Positions 1 through 7,363 of a stretch of DNA of 40,187 bases are shown piece after piece. The first letter of the stretch is position 1. Each line of letters starts with the position of its first letter. Source of the stretch: JAAYYM01 sp964483155 (GTDB taxonomy: Bacteria > Bacillota > Clostridia > Lachnospirales > Lachnospiraceae); NCBI GenBank assembly GCA_964483155.1, contig CAZAAC010000024.1, positions 1 to 40,187 of the forward strand. The letters are read 5' to 3'. A program made the position numbers and the translations under genes. The notes below the pieces were generated by a model. That model made no database searches and was not told the origin of the DNA. It was given only the letters and a program-made list of their open reading frames with translations.

Positions 1-498
1 GTATCAATCCGAGCAATAGCAGAAGCTGTTGGAGTTGGAAACAGCGCGTTATATAAACATTTTAAGAGTAAAAAAGAAATTTTAGATGCGATTGTTTCAT
101 ATTCGGTCGAGTATTATCTCTCGATGGGGCATAAACAGGTAATGAAAATACAAAATGCCGAAGATTTAAAAACGGCATGCTTGACAATGTTTGATTTTCA
201 GACCAAGGATGAATGGATGGTAATGTTTCGCAGACTACTCATTATTGAGCAGTTTAAAAATCCTGAAATGGCAGAGATGTATCGTAAGTTTTTTATTGAA
301 TTACCAATAGAAACACAAGTACAGATTTTTAGTCAGCTAATTGCAAAAGGCATTATGAAGGATGGAAACGAAAAAGTATTGGCAATGGAACTATATGCGC
401 CTTTTTATCTATATCATCTTTTTTCAGATTCACAACAGGATTTAAGAGAACTTTTTGAAATACACGTCAAGAATTTCTGGGATAGAAATTTTACATAA
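1..498 (+). CDS. TetR/AcrR family transcriptional regulator (5' partial)
   Basis: The reading frame is open from the first base of the window, so the start codon lies outside. The visible 165 residues begin inside a TetR-type DNA-binding domain: residues 1-40 read IRAIAEAVGVGNSALYKHFKSKKEIL, the turn, recognition helix and following helix of the family. The rest is an all-helical ligand/dimer domain with no recognisable ligand signature. An internal ATG at 124 is in frame, but starting there would remove the DNA-binding domain, so it is not the start. TetR proteins are usually repressors released by a small molecule. The GNAT gene starts 47 bases downstream on the same strand and may be co-transcribed. 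The target is not inferable here. Confidence 0.85.
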   Translation, partial: VSIRAIAEAVGVGNSALYKHFKSKKEILDAIVSYSVEYYLSMGHKQVMKIQNAEDLKTACLTMFDFQTKDEWMVMFRRLLIIEQFKNPEMAEMYRKFFIELPIETQVQIFSQLIAKGIMKDGNEKVLAMELYAPFYLYHLFSDSQQDLRELFEIHVKNFWDRNFT

Positions 499-545
499 AG
501 TGGAATATCAACGCAAACGAGTAAAAAACGATCGGAGAAAAGTAA

Positions 546-1058
546 ATGCAAAATGAGAATATGATTTCTTTTAGAAAAAGCAACTTTGATGATTTGAATA
601 GTATAGAAGAATTATTTGGAGAAGCAATTAAAGAAATGAATAGAAATGATATTCCACAATGGGACGAAATTTATCCTGATTTAGAAGTATTGAAAGAGGA
701 TATGTTAAAACAAGAGTTGTATGTAGGGGTAATAAATCATTTCATTTGTTCTGCTTTTGTTCTTAATCAGGAAATGGATGAACAATATAGCAATGGAAAA
801 TGGGAATATCCTATTTCAAGATTTTGCATAATTCATCGACTGTGTGTAAATCCAATATTTCAAAATCAGGGAATAGGAACAAAAACGATGAAGTATATAG
901 AAAAAATACTGAAAGAGCAGGGTGTCGAAACGATAAGATTAGATGCCTTTTCATTAAATCCATATGCTTTAAATATGTACAGCGCCCTTGGCTATAATAT
1001 TGTGGGGGAAGCACATTGGAGAAAAGGCATGTTCTTCTTGATGGAAAAGAAACTGTAG
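546..1058 (+). CDS. GNAT family N-acetyltransferase
   Basis: This 170-residue protein matches the single-domain acetyl-CoA-dependent N-acetyltransferase fold. The core is near residues 95-125: IHRLCVNPIFQNQGIGTKTM contains the Q/R-x-x-G-x-G/A pyrophosphate loop (QNQGIG). It is followed by the beta-5 segment ETIRLDAFSLNPYALNMYSALGY, the usual C-terminal half of GNAT enzymes. The substrate is unknown. The start is supported by GGAGAAAAG upstream of the ATG at 546. It follows the TetR gene and ends 11 bases before the convergent chemoreceptor gene, with no clear terminator between them. The fold is fairly sure; any specific substrate would be a guess. Confidence 0.85.
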   Translation: MQNENMISFRKSNFDDLNSIEELFGEAIKEMNRNDIPQWDEIYPDLEVLKEDMLKQELYVGVINHFICSAFVLNQEMDEQYSNGKWEYPISRFCIIHRLCVNPIFQNQGIGTKTMKYIEKILKEQGVETIRLDAFSLNPYALNMYSALGYNIVGEAHWRKGMFFLMEKKL

Positions 1059-1069
1059 TTATTTTGGTA

Positions 1070-2578
1070 TTAGGATACCTGAAGCATACACATCATATCA
1101 ATACACAAAACAAATTCCCCCGTATTATTCTTAGATAAAACGGCATATGTTTTGCAAAGACCACCTGTTGCGCTGGAAATATATTCATGAGATTCGAAAA
1201 TTTCACCATCTAATAAAAGTGCCTGTCGCAAATACCGTTTCTCAGAGTGATCAAATCCTATTTCAGCAGGTGAAAAATTTTCAGAAGAAGCTATTTTCAG
1301 AGAGGGATTCATGACCGTATCGCTAACTTGAATTCCTTTTGTGTTGATGATATAAATACATTCTACATACTTCTGCTTTTGTATATGCTGTTCTAAAATT
1401 CTATTAATATTTGGAATATCAAATATTTTCTCTTTCATCGTTTCAATTAGAGAAAAGGCTGATTCTTTAAGCTCCGTAGCATCTAAAAGAAGGTGGTTGT
1501 TACTTCCTTCTAGTATAAAAGAGGCAAGCAATTGTTTTAATAAATCTGTTTCTGATTGCACTTGTGATAGACTTTCTACACTTTCCTCTGCAAGCTTAGC
1601 GTTTTGCAATCCCATTTCTGATAGGTGATCAATTATTTGAAACATATTTTTTATGGATTCTGCTTGCTTATTTGCGGAAGACGAAATCTGAACACTTTTG
1701 TGAGAAACCGTATCGATTGCCTCGTAAATATTTTGAAACATTTGGGTCGTTTCCTTCGCTAATATATTACTATGGTTCACGCTGTGTAATGTTTGTTCTA
1801 CTAATTCGGTAGTTTTTGAAACAGCACTTGATGTCTGACTTGCAAGCACACCTATTTCTGATGCAACAACTGCAAACCCCCTCCCGCTTTCACCAGCACG
1901 CGCTGCTTCAATAGACGCATTTAATGCTAATAATTTTGTTTTATTCGAAATATTACTAATTAAAATTATGATTTCCTGAATTGCATTTGCCGAATCCTCC
2001 ATTTCAGACATAGAATCATCAAATGCATTCATTTTTTCACGACCACGCACACTTTCGGCTTTTACATGCTCAATTGATGTAGAAAAGGATGTAACTGTCA
2101 GAATATTATCATCTACGATACGATTAATTTCATTGATTAATTGATTGATTTCTTGAATTTCCTGCGCTTGTATGGAAGCATTTTCTGAGACTGCATGTGT
2201 TTGTTCCGTGCACTCTCCAAATGCAGATTCAATTTTATTAATAATGATATCTAATCGATCAAAAACAGTATTTAGAGATATTGTCATTTTTTTGAGAGCT
2301 GTTTTAATAGTATTAAAATTCCCCTTAAATTTGACATCTTTTGAAACGGAAATGGTTAAGTCTCCAACAGAAAGATGAGATAGGACTTTAGAAATTTCCG
2401 AAATATAATTATTAAGAGTAATGGAAATATTGTTGATATCTTTTGCAGTTGCTTTTAATTCTTCTGTTTCCACTTCAGAAAGAAAGATATCTAAATTTCC
2501 TGCTGACATATTATGAATGGCTTCATTAATTTGCACACGTTCTAGTTGTTCGAATTCCTCGATCTTCTTCCTTTTCAT
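1070..2578 (-). CDS. Cytoplasmic methyl-accepting chemotaxis protein with C-terminal sensor-like domain
   Basis: A 502-residue chemoreceptor without any membrane segment. Residues about 10-100 look like one or two HAMP-like units (NLDIFLSEVETEELKATAKD; VGDLTISVSKD). Residues about 120-350 form the methyl-accepting coiled coil. The CheA/CheW-binding hairpin tip is clear near residues 210-240 (LLALNASIEAARAGESGRGF, then AVVASEI). About 115 residues follow the coiled coil, including YIINTKGIQVSDTV, RYLRQALLLDGEIFES and YISSATGGL, which resemble the PAS/Cache sensory fold. In most receptors the sensor is N-terminal and extracellular; here it is C-terminal and should be cytoplasmic. The start has GGAGGAG upstream, and a strong promoter lies 50-78 bases upstream. 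Ligand unknown. Confidence 0.9.
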   Translation of the reverse strand: MKRKKIEEFEQLERVQINEAIHNMSAGNLDIFLSEVETEELKATAKDINNISITLNNYISEISKVLSHLSVGDLTISVSKDVKFKGNFNTIKTALKKMTISLNTVFDRLDIIINKIESAFGECTEQTHAVSENASIQAQEIQEINQLINEINRIVDDNILTVTSFSTSIEHVKAESVRGREKMNAFDDSMSEMEDSANAIQEIIILISNISNKTKLLALNASIEAARAGESGRGFAVVASEIGVLASQTSSAVSKTTELVEQTLHSVNHSNILAKETTQMFQNIYEAIDTVSHKSVQISSSANKQAESIKNMFQIIDHLSEMGLQNAKLAEESVESLSQVQSETDLLKQLLASFILEGSNNHLLLDATELKESAFSLIETMKEKIFDIPNINRILEQHIQKQKYVECIYIINTKGIQVSDTVMNPSLKIASSENFSPAEIGFDHSEKRYLRQALLLDGEIFESHEYISSATGGLCKTYAVLSKNNTGEFVLCIDMMCMLQVS

Positions 2579-2627
2579 AATAACTCCTCCAACCTTGTAT
2601 GTTTTTTTGCAAAAATTTTATCTCCCG

Positions 2628-2656
2628 ATAATACTCTATTGCTATGGAAATGTCAA
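2628..2656 (-). promoter_or_regulatory. Sigma-A promoter of the chemoreceptor gene
   Basis: On the minus strand TTGACA (2651-2656) and TATTAT (2628-2633) are separated by exactly 17 bases. The -35 is perfect and the -10 matches five of six. It points at the chemoreceptor start at 2578, giving a short leader with the GGAGGAG ribosome binding site. Confidence 0.75.
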
Positions 2657-2732
2657 GTTGCGAACTAAGCATTGTCAACCTAATATTTCAAACATGGAAA
2701 CTACGGCATAGTGTAATACGATAAAATCTTGT

Positions 2733-2766
2733 AAAAAAAAACCTCTCTGCTAATAATACAGAAAGG
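2733..2766 (-). terminator. Rho-independent terminator of the COG2426 gene
   Basis: Read on the minus strand, an 8-base stem with one mismatch (CCTTTCTG / CAGAGAGG) around a short loop is followed by a run of nine T. It lies 37 bases after the stop of the minus-strand membrane protein gene and isolates it from the chemoreceptor gene. Confidence 0.75.
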
Positions 2767-2803
2767 CATTTTGTAATTCGTTTTTTAAAAAGCACAGGAA
2801 ACC

Positions 2804-3304
2804 TTACCCAATGATATTGGCTAAAACTCCATAAGAAAGAAGTGTCATAATAGTAGCAGCTATTAAAATTCCCATAAAAATTGCGAAGGATGCTTTTTTT
2901 AAATCAATTTCCAATAAAGCAGCAATCAGAGCACCTGTCCATGCGCCTGTTCCAGGCAAAGGAATACCAACAAATAGCATTAATCCTATGAATTCCATTT
3001 TTTTAATACTATCACTTTTATTCATGGCTCTGAGCTCTAATTTGCGTACAATAGGCCCGAATAGTTTTGTGGGTCTTAACCAAGCAAAAATCTTCTTAAT
3101 GAACAATAAAATAAATGGAATTGGAATTATGTTTCCAATCACACAAAAAATAACAGCTCTCCACGTTGGAATTTCAAGAACAGCTGCCACTAAAATACCT
3201 CCACGCAATTCTATAAGAGGTAGCATTGAAACGATAAGAACAACAATCTCAGGTGAGATAAAACTTCCAAGATGTTCAGCAAACCACTGTGCTACGGTAT
3301 CCAT
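2804..3304 (-). CDS. COG2426 family small membrane protein (putative small multidrug export protein)
   Basis: This 166-residue protein has four to five hydrophobic segments and matches the family often annotated as putative small multidrug export protein. Typical family features are SPEIVVLIVSMLPLIELRGG near residue 17, an internal VGIPLPGTGAWTGALIAALL segment near residue 112, and a basic cytosolic loop between them (PTKLFGPIVRKLELRAMNKS). The transport label is inherited from the family name and is not proven; the polytopic fold is what the sequence supports. The start is set by AGGAGGTC just upstream on the minus strand. The gene has its own terminator and appears monocistronic. Confidence 0.8.
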   Translation of the reverse strand: MDTVAQWFAEHLGSFISPEIVVLIVSMLPLIELRGGILVAAVLEIPTWRAVIFCVIGNIIPIPFILLFIKKIFAWLRPTKLFGPIVRKLELRAMNKSDSIKKMEFIGLMLFVGIPLPGTGAWTGALIAALLEIDLKKASFAIFMGILIAATIMTLLSYGVLANIIG

Positions 3305-3471
3305 TTTGACCTCCTAAAAATAGAATTATAAGAAACAGTTCTATTCTAAATTTGTAATTCTTATAGTACTTTAGCATTTGCATCCTTTGATTGTCAATGC
3401 TTTTCCCATAATCTTAAGAAATCTAGAGAAACGCTTATCGGCAGATTGCATGAGGACAGATAAAAAATTCG

Positions 3472-3500
3472 TTGACTAATAGATTCGTATGCCATACAAT
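3472..3500 (+). promoter_or_regulatory. Sigma-A promoter of the SGNH hydrolase gene
   Basis: TTGACT (3472-3477) and TACAAT (3495-3500) are 17 bases apart, each one base from consensus. The expected transcript start near 3507 leaves a leader of about 65 bases before the ATG at 3573. A TGACATGTGT element follows at about 3520. Confidence 0.75.
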
Positions 3501-3572
3501 GTAGTTATAGTTACTATGTGACATGTGTTTCATTATTGTATGTATTAGAAAATGAAGAGAGGGTTGTTATTC

Positions 3573-4313
3573 ATGAGACATTTAAAAAAAATCGAAGTGT
3601 TGGGAGATTCTATATTAAAGGGGATACAAGTAAATCCAATCAACAAAAGATATTATACAAAAAATGATATTGATGTAAATATGCTAAGTAGTATGCATGC
3701 ATTAAAAATTACAAATGATTCACGGTTTGGATGTACCGTTACAAAGGGATACCAGATTATTAAAAAAATGCTTGAAAAAGGGATGGAATGTGATGCAGTT
3801 GTTATGGATTTTGGTGGAAATGACTGTGATTATAAGTGGGATGAGATTGCGGCAAATCCAGAGGGTGAATTTGAACCAAATACACCACTTGACACTTTTA
3901 TTACAGAATATACGAGTATTATCAGAACCCTTAAAGATAGAGGAATTATGCCGATACTGACAACACTGCCGCCTCTAGAGCCTCAAAGATTTTTTGACTG
4001 GTGGTGTCGCGATTTAAATAAAGATAATATATTAAAATGGCTTGGCTCAATTGGAAAAATCTATAAACATCAGGCGGCATATTCCTGCTGTGTGGAAGAA
4101 ATAGCAAAAAAAGAAAATGTGCTGTTAGTCGATATTCGCTCAGCTTTTTTAAAGCACGGTAACATTGAAAATCTGATTTGCGAAGACGGGACACACCCAA
4201 ACTCAGAAGGACAGAAAGTCATGACAGAGGTCTTTAAGGATTTTATTAATGAAAGACTTTTGCTGTCAAAAACGCTTACGGAACCCAAAATAGGAGCAGA
4301 AACGTTTTGCTAG
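3573..4313 (+). CDS. SGNH/GDSL-type hydrolase
   Basis: A 246-residue protein with the blocks of the SGNH esterase/lipase family. Block I is VLGDSI near residue 9, holding the nucleophilic Ser in a GDS motif. Block III is FGGND near residue 83, supplying the oxyanion-hole Gly and Asn. Block V is DGTHPNSEG near residue 209, supplying the catalytic Asp and His as DxxH. No signal peptide or membrane segment is seen, so it is likely cytoplasmic. The substrate is unknown; family members cleave acyl or acetyl esters of lipids, sugars and peptidoglycan. An upstream in-frame ATG at 3552 exists, but AGAGAGGG at 3556-3563 sits nine bases before the ATG at 3573, which I therefore prefer. The gene stands alone. 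Confidence 0.85.
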   Translation: MRHLKKIEVLGDSILKGIQVNPINKRYYTKNDIDVNMLSSMHALKITNDSRFGCTVTKGYQIIKKMLEKGMECDAVVMDFGGNDCDYKWDEIAANPEGEFEPNTPLDTFITEYTSIIRTLKDRGIMPILTTLPPLEPQRFFDWWCRDLNKDNILKWLGSIGKIYKHQAAYSCCVEEIAKKENVLLVDIRSAFLKHGNIENLICEDGTHPNSEGQKVMTEVFKDFINERLLLSKTLTEPKIGAETFC

Positions 4314-4373
4314 AGAAAAGCGACATAAAAAAGAGGAGTGACATTTGTCAATAAATTTGTTGACATGTGTGCC

Positions 4374-4402
4374 TTAACATCATTCTAAGTAATGTATATA
4401 AT
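4374..4402 (+). promoter_or_regulatory. Sigma-A promoter of the DUF4097 gene
   Basis: TTAACA (4374-4379) and TATAAT (4397-4402) are separated by 17 bases. A second TTGACA at 4360-4365 lies just upstream inside TGACATGTGT, a 10-mer that also occurs after the SGNH promoter. A small inverted repeat, TGACA-TT-TGTCA at about 4340-4351, could be an operator half-site pair; that is inference only. Confidence 0.6.
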
Positions 4403-4436
4403 AAAGACTAGAATGATTATAATAGGGGGCAACAAT

Positions 4437-5444
4437 ATGAAATTATTTGGAAGATTTGTTGTGATAGGGCTTTGTATTTTAGCGGCATTTACGATAGCAA
4501 TTTTAGGAAAAAGACTACCGCAAAGAGAAAATACATCGTGGTTTCATGATGTGGAGAGTATGCACTTGGTTCAGGAAGAGTCATTTGATATGTCGGGCAT
4601 TGAAAATCTGGTTATGGATTTTGAGTCGGAGGAAGTCATTCTTTATCCTTCTACATCCTCAGAAATAGAAATAAAAGAATATATGAATTACGAACCGAGT
4701 GAGTTAGAGTTGTCTGTGATTAACGCAAAGGGAGATACGGTAGAAATCAAGCAGGGAGAAAGCAGACATGCAATTTTTTCATGGAATACCGAAAGAAAGA
4801 TTGAAGTTTATGTTCCGGAAGACTATGAAGAGTCATTTGCCTTTTCATTGGGCAGTGGTTCTCTAGATATTACGATGGATAAGAAATTTTCAGATTTCTA
4901 TTTAGAACTTAAGAGTGGAAAAGTTACGACGTCACAGATAACCGCAGCGTCGATAGATATAGATTGTAGTAGCGGGAAAGCTGATTTTGAGGCACTTGTT
5001 GGTAAACAAAATATCGCGATCCAGAGCGGAGAGGTTAAGATTGATGGTGGTAGCGGAGATGCCGTATATCATTGCTCATCTGGTTCTTTTACAGCTACCA
5101 ATGAATTCGGAGTCGTGGAGGCTGAACTGTCAAGTGGCAAGATGGAACTTACCATAAAAGAGGGAAGCGGTAATTTTTCGACAAGCTCAGGTAATATGGA
5201 TGTGGAAATAGAGAAATTGGCAGGTGATTTGGATATTGAGGTAGTAAGCGGAAGTACTGATATTGAATTGCCAGAAGATGCTGCATTTGAATTTGAAGCA
5301 CATGTGTCATCTGGCCATGTGGATACTTCTTTTGATGTCAAAGAAGTAGGGAATGGCAAACAAAAAGCGATAATAGGAGCAAATCCTGAATATCGTGTCA
5401 ATACAAAAATAGAAAGCGGAACGCTTACTATTTTGAACAGATAA
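4437..5444 (+). CDS. DUF4097 family beta-strand repeat protein, membrane-anchored
   Basis: A 335-residue protein with an uncleaved-looking N-terminal hydrophobic segment (residues 5-25, FVVIGLCILAAFTIAILG) and a long all-beta repeat region. The repeated short motif is S-S/G-G-K/S/H followed by a hydrophobic alternating strand (SSGKADF, SSGSFTA, SSGKMEL, SSGNMDV, SSGHVDT). This is the right-handed beta-solenoid-like pattern of DUF4097 (adhesin-like) proteins. Function is unknown; in other Firmicutes such proteins are often tied to cell-envelope stress. An ATG at 4392 is in frame, but AGGGGG at 4424-4429 positions the ATG at 4437 and keeps the hydrophobic segment N-terminal. Its stop codon directly abuts the stop of the convergent SDR gene. 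Confidence 0.85.
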   Translation: MKLFGRFVVIGLCILAAFTIAILGKRLPQRENTSWFHDVESMHLVQEESFDMSGIENLVMDFESEEVILYPSTSSEIEIKEYMNYEPSELELSVINAKGDTVEIKQGESRHAIFSWNTERKIEVYVPEDYEESFAFSLGSGSLDITMDKKFSDFYLELKSGKVTTSQITAASIDIDCSSGKADFEALVGKQNIAIQSGEVKIDGGSGDAVYHCSSGSFTATNEFGVVEAELSSGKMELTIKEGSGNFSTSSGNMDVEIEKLAGDLDIEVVSGSTDIELPEDAAFEFEAHVSSGHVDTSFDVKEVGNGKQKAIIGANPEYRVNTKIESGTLTILNR

Positions 5445-6167
5445 TTATAGCCATCCGCCATCTACTGATATGACCTGACCAGTAATATAGGATTTTCCAT
5501 TACATAAATCAAAAACTATCTCGGCAATATCTTTCGGAAATCCGATTCGATTTGCCGGGATTTCTTTAATTATTTCTATAAGTTCTTCTGCGGATAGATT
5601 CTTATTCATGACAGTATCGATTAATCCGCAGGCAATTGCATTCACCTGAATATTGCTTGGAGCCAGTTCCTTGGCCAAAGCTCTTGTAAATGCATTCATG
5701 CCACCCTTGCTTGCAGAGTATGCCACTTCCATAGAGGCTCCCGTGTAACCCCATACAGAAGAGATATTGATTATTTTTCCAACATGCTTTTTCAACATGA
5801 GAGGGATAGCATGTTTTGAACATAAAAAAGCAGAAGTCAAATTTGTATTTATAATATGATTCCAATCTTCCAGAGTCATGGTTGACAATAATCCGACATA
5901 GGAAATGCCTGCATTGTTGATCAACACATCTATTTCTTCTATATTACTATAAAGTTCATATACACTTTCTTCATTTCCCAAATCTCCAATAAAAGTTCTG
6001 CAAGAAATTTTATAAGTACTTTCCAAATCAAATTTCAACTGCGCAAGCTTATCGATGGCTGTATGTCCTGCAATGATCAAATGATATCCATTTTCTGCAA
6101 AGGTTCTGGCGATTACCTGTCCGATTCCACCAGAAGCGCCTGTTATAATTGCTGTCTTTTTTTCCAT
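5445..6167 (-). CDS. SDR family oxidoreductase (FabG-like)
   Basis: A 240-residue classical short-chain dehydrogenase/reductase. It shows the cofactor loop TGASGGIG at residues 10-17, NNAG at about 87-90, the catalytic Ser region ISSVWGYTG near 136, and YSASKGG with the Tyr-x-x-x-Lys pair near 151. The C-terminus ends in the common GQVISVDGGWL. It resembles 3-oxoacyl-ACP reductase, but no other fatty-acid genes are nearby, so it may reduce another carbonyl. AAAGGAG precedes the ATG. It is divergent from trxB, sharing a 139-base promoter region, and meets the DUF4097 gene stop-to-stop with no spacer. Confidence 0.88.
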   Translation of the reverse strand: MEKKTAIITGASGGIGQVIARTFAENGYHLIIAGHTAIDKLAQLKFDLESTYKISCRTFIGDLGNEESVYELYSNIEEIDVLINNAGISYVGLLSTMTLEDWNHIINTNLTSAFLCSKHAIPLMLKKHVGKIINISSVWGYTGASMEVAYSASKGGMNAFTRALAKELAPSNIQVNAIACGLIDTVMNKNLSAEELIEIIKEIPANRIGFPKDIAEIVFDLCNGKSYITGQVISVDGGWL

Positions 6168-6233
6168 AATTTATATCTCCTTTCAATAAAACCTAAGTAA
6201 AGTATATCACAAAGACTTCTATAATAAATAATC

Positions 6234-6262
6234 TTTTCGTGCAAAAGCCATAAAATTATGAT
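6234..6262 (+). promoter_or_regulatory. Probable trxB promoter in the divergent SDR/trxB region
   Basis: A TATGAT -10 at 6257-6262 has a weak TTTTCG -35 at 6234-6239 with 17-base spacing. The AT-rich 139-base region also has TATACT on the minus strand, which could serve the SDR gene. Both calls rest on short matches. Confidence 0.4.
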
Positions 6263-6306
6263 AAAATAACCAGTAAGAATTATTTTTATAAAGGAGACGA
6301 ACTAAA

Positions 6307-7224
6307 ATGCAAGAGATATATGATGTAGCAATTATTGGATTTGGCCCAGCGGGTGCAGCAGCAGCGATTTATGCAAAAAGGGCAGGATTAAGTACAATTA
6401 TGATAGAGAAGGCAGCGGCGGGCGGCGGTCAAGTTCTATTGACATATGAAGTGGATAATTATCCGGGACTACCAGGTATAAACGGGTTTGACTTAGGCAT
6501 GAAATTTATCGATCATGTTTCCAAATGGGATACTGAAATTTTGGAAGCAACTGTAAGTAATATTGTAACAGAGGGAAAAGTAAAGAGAATCGTAACAGAT
6601 AAAGATACGGTCAACTCTAAAACCATTATTATCGCAAGCGGTGCTACATATAGAAAATTGAAAGTGCCAGGGGAAGAGGATTTATTTGGAATGGGTGTAT
6701 CTTATTGCGCAACCTGTGACGGTGCATTTTTCAGGGGGAAGACCGTAGCTGTCGTAGGTGGTGGCGATGTGGCCCTAGAGGATGCAATTTTTCTCGCACG
6801 AGAATGTAAGAAAGTCTATTTAATACACAGGCGCGATGCTTTTAGGGCGGTAAAGATATTACAGGATGCAGTTTTGAACACGAAGAATATTGAAGTAGTA
6901 TGGGATAGTGTTGTGACGGCAATCGGAGGCACAGAGCAAGTAGAAAAAATCGAGATCAAAAATGTAAAAACCAGTCAGGATGAAAGTCTTGCAGTTGAGG
7001 GAATATTTATTGCCGTTGGGAATACGCCAAGAACAGCTTTTGTTGATGGAGTGGATAGGGATAAATCGGGTTATATAGTGGCTGGAGAAGATTGTGCGAC
7101 AAGCATTTCTGGCGTTTATGCGGCGGGCGATGTGAGGACAAAAGCCTTAAGACAAATTGTTACTGCAGTTGCGGATGGGGCAAATGCAATTACAAGTGTA
7201 CAGGCATATTTGTTGTCACAATAA
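6307..7224 (+). CDS. trxB: Thioredoxin reductase (NADPH)
   Basis: A 305-residue low-molecular-weight thioredoxin reductase that passes electrons from NADPH through FAD to a redox-active disulfide. The FAD-binding GFGPAGAAAAIYA is at residues 11-23. The active-site pair is CATC at about residues 136-139 followed by DGAFFRGK. The NADPH-binding GGGDVALEDA is near 153, and HRRDAFRA near 178 carries the basic residues that bind the NADPH phosphate. The C-terminal FAD motif GVYAAGDVR is near 267. AAAGGAG lies 10 bases before the ATG. No thioredoxin gene is adjacent, so the partner must be elsewhere. The intact CxxC and HRRxxxR favour true TrxB over the ferredoxin:NADP reductase-like paralogues. Confidence 0.92.
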   Translation: MQEIYDVAIIGFGPAGAAAAIYAKRAGLSTIMIEKAAAGGGQVLLTYEVDNYPGLPGINGFDLGMKFIDHVSKWDTEILEATVSNIVTEGKVKRIVTDKDTVNSKTIIIASGATYRKLKVPGEEDLFGMGVSYCATCDGAFFRGKTVAVVGGGDVALEDAIFLARECKKVYLIHRRDAFRAVKILQDAVLNTKNIEVVWDSVVTAIGGTEQVEKIEIKNVKTSQDESLAVEGIFIAVGNTPRTAFVDGVDRDKSGYIVAGEDCATSISGVYAAGDVRTKALRQIVTAVADGANAITSVQAYLLSQ

Positions 7225-7270
7225 AATGTGATTTAGATAAGAAATCGTATAAGAAAACAGTTACTTTTGA

Positions 7271-7299
7271 TTGACAATTATTACAGAACATGATATATT
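7271..7299 (+). promoter_or_regulatory. Sigma-A promoter of the NlpC/P60 gene
   Basis: TTGACA (7271-7276) and TATATT (7294-7299) are 17 bases apart. It lies 65 bases before the ATG at 7364, clear of trxB, indicating a separate transcript. Confidence 0.75.
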
Positions 7300-7363
7300 T
7301 CTTACAGATGTAACAATTTCGTAATAAATAGACACGAAATAAATGTGAAATTTGGAGGGTTAT

